Source: a virus. Taken from it: DNA of 22,753 bases. Under the pieces are notes generated by a model, which was not told where the DNA came from, made no database searches, and saw only the letters and a program-made list of their open reading frames with translations. Position 1 is the first letter of the stretch; the number at the start of each line of letters is the position of its first letter. The stretch spans positions 1 to 22,753 of the IMG/VR virus record IMGVR_UViG_3300032323_001954. The stretch is one strand, 5' to 3'. This document shows, one piece after another, positions 20,400-22,753 of this stretch. The position numbers and the translations under genes are program-made.

Positions 20400-20547
20400 C
20401 AGATTCTTTAAATAGATTATCGATGAGTTCCAATTGAGAGATCACTCCTTCATTATCCAATGAGATGTTTCGAGCGATGTAAATCTTGTTACAAAGATCT
20501 TTGAGAATCAAGAGTTGATCCAATGAATTATAATTGTTAATTTTCAT
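20383..20547 (-). CDS. Small helical protein (54 aa)
   Basis: ATG at 20547, TGA at 20383. The peptide MKINNYNSLDQLLILKDLCN then KIYIARNISLDNEGVISQLE, ending SDGQGN, is amphipathic and helical with no membrane span. It fills exactly the space between two accepted genes, overlapping them by 17 and 11 nt as is usual here, which is the main argument that it is coding. Function unknown. Confidence 0.65.
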   Translation of the reverse strand: MKINNYNSLDQLLILKDLCNKIYIARNISLDNEGVISQLELIDNLFKESDGQGN

Positions 20548-20776
20548 CTACGATTTCAAAGCTGTGATAGTTAAAAAACGGAAGATCTCTTTCTTCGTCA
20601 TAGATTGGAATTTCTTGTAGCCAGAGATATGTTGATGAGCTAGCCAACTCTACTTTTTCAACCGTGTATTCTTTTCCAATCTCCAGAAGTTTTTGGTCTT
20701 CTACAAGATTGGTAAACCAATGGTGGTCGATTGGTTTTACGAATTTTACTTTAGTTCCTTTCGTTGCTGTTTTCAT
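20537..20776 (-). CDS. Hypothetical small beta-rich protein (79 aa)
   Basis: I start it at the ATG at 20776 because a good ribosome site (GGAGAT) lies 7-8 nt upstream; a five-codon longer start would place that site inside the gene. The product (KTATKGTKVKFVKPIDHHWF..., LEIGKEYTVEKVELASSSTY, LPFFNYHSFEIVDEN) has the look of a small SH3-like fold with GKEYTV as a typical strand. Function unknown. Confidence 0.75.
   Translation of the reverse strand: MKTATKGTKVKFVKPIDHHWFTNLVEDQKLLEIGKEYTVEKVELASSSTYLWLQEIPIYDEERDLPFFNYHSFEIVDEN
20768..20773 (-). promoter_or_regulatory. Region before the 20776 start; ribosome site lies at 20784-20789
   Basis: The minus-strand GGAGAT at about 20783-20788 deserves note: it precedes the chosen ATG and its TAG is also the stop codon of the 56-residue gene. 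It is one of the few clear Shine-Dalgarno sequences in the window. Confidence 0.3.
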
Positions 20777-20781
20777 ATATA

Positions 20782-20952
20782 CTATCTCCAAAAAGGTGCG
20801 AAAGAATTAACAAGATAACCGATTATAACTGCCAACAAACTCATAAAAACGAGAGGATATCCAGCTATCCAAAGTAACATTTGCCATCCTGTTAAATTTA
20901 CCTGATGGCTATCAAAAAACCAATTTATTAGATTAATTATTATTTCTTTCAT
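20782..20952 (-). CDS. Small membrane protein (56 aa)
   Basis: ATG at 20952 forms an ATGA overlap with the YopX gene stop (TGA at 20949-20951); TAG at 20782. The peptide begins MKEIIINLINWFFDSHQVNL and has one strong hydrophobic helix at about 24-49 (MLLWIAGYPLVFMSLLAVII), ending SFAPFWR. The exact overlap with the upstream gene and the ribosome site for the next gene embedded in its end support that it is real. Function unknown. Confidence 0.68.
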   Translation of the reverse strand: MKEIIINLINWFFDSHQVNLTGWQMLLWIAGYPLVFMSLLAVIIGYLVNSFAPFWR

Positions 20953-21389
20953 CGATCAACAAGTTCGGGGTTCTCGTAGATGTTACCACGGATTTCAGCC
21001 TTTGTCCAGTCAAATTTTTGATTACCGTCAAGTTTTGCTCGACTGAGGGGATTCCAACTGTTTGGCTCAGTCTTTATAAACTTACTACCATTAATGGAAT
21101 TATAAATGTAAGGATTGAGAAAGCTACCATTATAAAAATCAAAAACATAAAGAGTCGCCATATAGACATCTTCACACAGTTTTATAGGTTCATCGAAACT
21201 TACAACATCACCTTCATAGATTTCCTTACCGTGTTTGTCTTTCAGACCAATGTATTGTAAATATTTATATCCTTGGGGATGTTCAATAATACCATAACCA
21301 TCTCCATTGAGTTTAATGGGATGACACCATTTTGTTTTCTTGAATTCTTTTTTGAGATTATCCCAAATTTTAAATTTTAGTTCTCTCAT
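20949..21389 (-). CDS. YopX-family protein, copy 1 (146 aa)
   Basis: YopX hallmarks: start MRELKFKIWDN, central LQYIGLKDKHGKEIYEGDVV at about 53-72, and the end AEIRGNIYENPEL. The family is widespread in phages with no proven role. I start at the ATG at 21389, preceded by AAGGA 5-6 nt away, rather than at an upstream ATG that would add 37 unrelated residues. It overlaps the 21370-21651 gene by 20 nt and forms ATGA with the next gene. The middle is longer and more divergent than in the other copies. Confidence 0.88.
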   Translation of the reverse strand: MRELKFKIWDNLKKEFKKTKWCHPIKLNGDGYGIIEHPQGYKYLQYIGLKDKHGKEIYEGDVVSFDEPIKLCEDVYMATLYVFDFYNGSFLNPYIYNSINGSKFIKTEPNSWNPLSRAKLDGNQKFDWTKAEIRGNIYENPELVDR

Positions 21390-21651
21390 TGTATTCCTTT
21401 TCTTTTTGATTGTAAAGTTTTTTAAATTCCCTATCGTAAACTTCTTCGAATTTGTTTCGGAGTTGATCGAGGTTGTGTAATGGAGTGTCATCGTAACCAA
21501 CTAATTGAAATTGAAGAATTGCCATTCTTTTCTTATCAAAATCCGATAACACACATTCCTTCATGTATGTCATCAAGTTTAGGATTCCCATAGAATCCAT
21601 ATGTTTGGTCGCTTTGTCAAAAGCTTTTTGGTTTTCGGATTTTCGCTTCAT
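21370..21651 (-). CDS. Hypothetical helical protein (93 aa)
   Basis: Not recognised. Very charged, helical (KRKSENQKAFDKATKHMDSM at the start, EEVYDREFKKLYNQKEKEYN at the end), with a short hydrophobic middle. Lies between two YopX genes, with an ATGA overlap upstream and a 20-nt overlap downstream, so it is co-translated with them. Confidence 0.75.
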   Translation of the reverse strand: MKRKSENQKAFDKATKHMDSMGILNLMTYMKECVLSDFDKKRMAILQFQLVGYDDTPLHNLDQLRNKFEEVYDREFKKLYNQKEKEYNERTKI

Positions 21652-22046
21652 TGCTTTAATAATTCAGAGTTCTCAAAGATGTTTCCGATGACTTCACATT
21701 TTTCAAAATTAGAAACCCTACCGCTTCCAAAATTGCCATGTTTGAATATAGGATCTTGAATGAAACATCCAATTCTCTCGTCTTCACCATTGAAATATTG
21801 ACCGATTCTGATTTCTCTATTTTTATTTCTATAAATTACAATATCACCTTCGTAAATCTCCTTAGCGTTCTTGTCTTTCAGACCAGTATACTGCTGAAAT
21901 AGGTAGTCATTATCAATAACATCGTAAAAACCACTATACACCCCACCATTACAACCAATAGCTAGTCGTTCATATCGGGTAGGTTGTTCTATGAATTTTT
22001 TTGATTTTACACACCACACTCTAAATTTAATCTTCCGTGAGTCCAT
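21648..22046 (-). CDS. YopX-family protein, copy 2 (132 aa)
   Basis: MDSRKIKFRVWCVKSKKFIE at the start, FQQYTGLKDKNAKEIYEGDI at about 50-69, and CEVIGNIFENSELLKQ at the end are diagnostic of YopX. Between the conserved ends the sequence differs strongly from copies 1 and 3. Its first 20 nt overlap the 22027-22248 gene. Confidence 0.88.
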   Translation of the reverse strand: MDSRKIKFRVWCVKSKKFIEQPTRYERLAIGCNGGVYSGFYDVIDNDYLFQQYTGLKDKNAKEIYEGDIVIYRNKNREIRIGQYFNGEDERIGCFIQDPIFKHGNFGSGRVSNFEKCEVIGNIFENSELLKQ

Positions 22047-22248
22047 ATTCTATACTTGATACGATAATACAATAATGATTCAATTCATCTGCTACGATCT
22101 TCCAACGAGGACTCCAATGACACACCAGATAAACACTACCATCCTCGTTTGGTGGAGGACTGTGACCTATTGATTGTTCTGGATCTAATTTCATCAAGCG
22201 GCAATATTCATATGCTGCTTTCTTTAGTTGCTCTGGTGTTAATTTCAC
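22027..22248 (-). CDS. Small phage protein with GTG start (73 aa)
   Basis: Starts at a GTG overlapping the YopX copy 3 stop (GTGA). MKLTPEQLKKAAYEYCRLMK is an amphipathic helix of a kind often seen at the start of small phage proteins, followed by a Pro-rich turn (GHSPPPNEDG) and strands. Function unknown. Confidence 0.72.
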   Translation of the reverse strand: MKLTPEQLKKAAYEYCRLMKLDPEQSIGHSPPPNEDGSVYLVCHWSPRWKIVADELNHYCIIVSSIEYGLTED

Positions 22249-22622
22249 TGTTTTAAAAGTTTGAGGTTTTCAAAGATATTTCCAATGATCGTTGTAGCAG
22301 ATTTGGTCCAATAGCGATGACCAATATTAAAACATGCTCGGTCTTCAAGCCATACTACAGGACAGATTGTGACAAGATCAGTCATTACATCAGTATCGAA
22401 GAAAAGTCCTTTGACGATATCTCCTTCATAGATTTCCTTTCCGTTTTTGTCTTTCAGACTAGTGAATTGTTGGACTGTAAAGGCTGGAAACTTTATAAAG
22501 TAAGAGAGGCTCCTCCAACCACCATCGTAGTAAAAGTTTAAAAAACCATCACCTTCTAAAAAACCAACGCAACCTTCATCGTCTCGTTCGTGAGCAAATA
22601 CTCTAAATTTTAGTTCTCTCAT
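22245..22622 (-). CDS. YopX-family protein, copy 3 (125 aa)
   Basis: MRELKFRVFAHERDD at the start, VQQFTSLKDKNGKEIYEGDI at about 50-69, IIGNIFENLKLLKQ at the end. Its ATG overlaps the TGA of the next upstream YopX gene (ATGA arrangement), so at least three YopX copies are read from one message. Confidence 0.88.
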   Translation of the reverse strand: MRELKFRVFAHERDDEGCVGFLEGDGFLNFYYDGGWRSLSYFIKFPAFTVQQFTSLKDKNGKEIYEGDIVKGLFFDTDVMTDLVTICPVVWLEDRACFNIGHRYWTKSATTIIGNIFENLKLLKQ

Positions 22623-22753
22623 TGTTCTAGTAGTTCGGAATTCTCAAAGATGTTTCCAATGACTTCACAATATCCTTTTATTTCAAGCCAGTAATAAGCA
22701 TCGCTGACATCATCATCATGTTCCTTAAACACAAACCATGCATTGTTCTGATC
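22619..22753 (-). CDS. YopX-family protein, copy 4, C-terminal part only (cut by window edge)
   Basis: The reading frame entering from the right edge ends YYWLEIKGYCEVIGNIFENS then ELLEQ and TGA at 22619-22621. CEVIGNIFENSELL is nearly identical to the end of copy 2, so it is a fourth YopX gene; its start lies outside the window. Confidence 0.82.
   Translation of the reverse strand, partial: DQNNAWFVFKEHDDDVSDAYYWLEIKGYCEVIGNIFENSELLEQ

Overview
The window looks like part of a large, A+T-rich tailed-phage (Caudoviricetes) genome. Small genes are packed head to tail with 1-35 nt overlaps (ATGA/GTGA junctions), almost all on the minus strand. They include several phage-typical families: NAMPT, Prs, YopX, a YcgL-like nucleotidyltransferase, DUF3307 and many small hypotheticals. 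No structural, replication or lysis gene was recognised, so this is accessory or early-type territory. The host cannot be named. The only convincing plus-strand genes are three homing endonucleases.

Layout. 15-126: a tRNA-like gene. 587-4089: a nicotinamide phosphoribosyltransferase (nadV/NAMPT) gene broken twice. An HNH endonuclease separates it into N-terminal (2185-3015) and C-terminal (587-1456) genes, and a LAGLIDADG endonuclease (3099-4007) lies upstream, with an orphan copy of the nadV 5' end on its far side. 4090-10899: six members of a MORN-like repeat family, interspersed with an envelope group (lipoprotein, membrane-anchored protein, 28-residue micro-protein), a ribose-phosphate pyrophosphokinase operon (prs, a 96-aa protein, a nucleoside-deoxyribosyltransferase-like protein), and a metallophosphoesterase whose leader is cut off by a third endonuclease. 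10973-15993: compact small genes, including a cyclic-phosphate-processing receiver domain, a HAD phosphatase and a YcgL-like nucleotidyltransferase. 16016-16776: two more MORN-like genes. 16826-19684: hypotheticals. 19694-19791: a second tRNA-like gene. 19799-22753: small membrane proteins and a run of four YopX-family genes, the last cut by the window edge.

How it may work together. NAMPT plus a Prs-like enzyme gives either PRPP-dependent nicotinamide salvage (NARP2-like) or the ADP-ribose-based NAD+ rebuilding route (NARP1, whose enzymes resemble NAMPT and Prs). Both routes are known to counter NAD+-depleting bacterial defence; the sequence alone does not decide between them. The receiver-domain and HAD genes suggest RNA-end processing.

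The most unusual features are: (i) eight MORN-like paralogues of 84, 107, 107, 107, 130, 153, 153 and 153 aa, differing by exact 23-residue units between constant ends; (ii) a recurring pair of intergenic elements, here named box A (AAGGAACAYYGATAAAAT) and box B (AATAAAACGTTAAA), placed just upstream of at least sixteen genes or gene remnants, with upstream genes often ending inside them; (iii) repeated molecular scars of endonuclease invasion and of recombination through these shared sequences; (iv) two tRNA-like genes too long for standard tRNAs that share a related segment where the anticodon arm should be.
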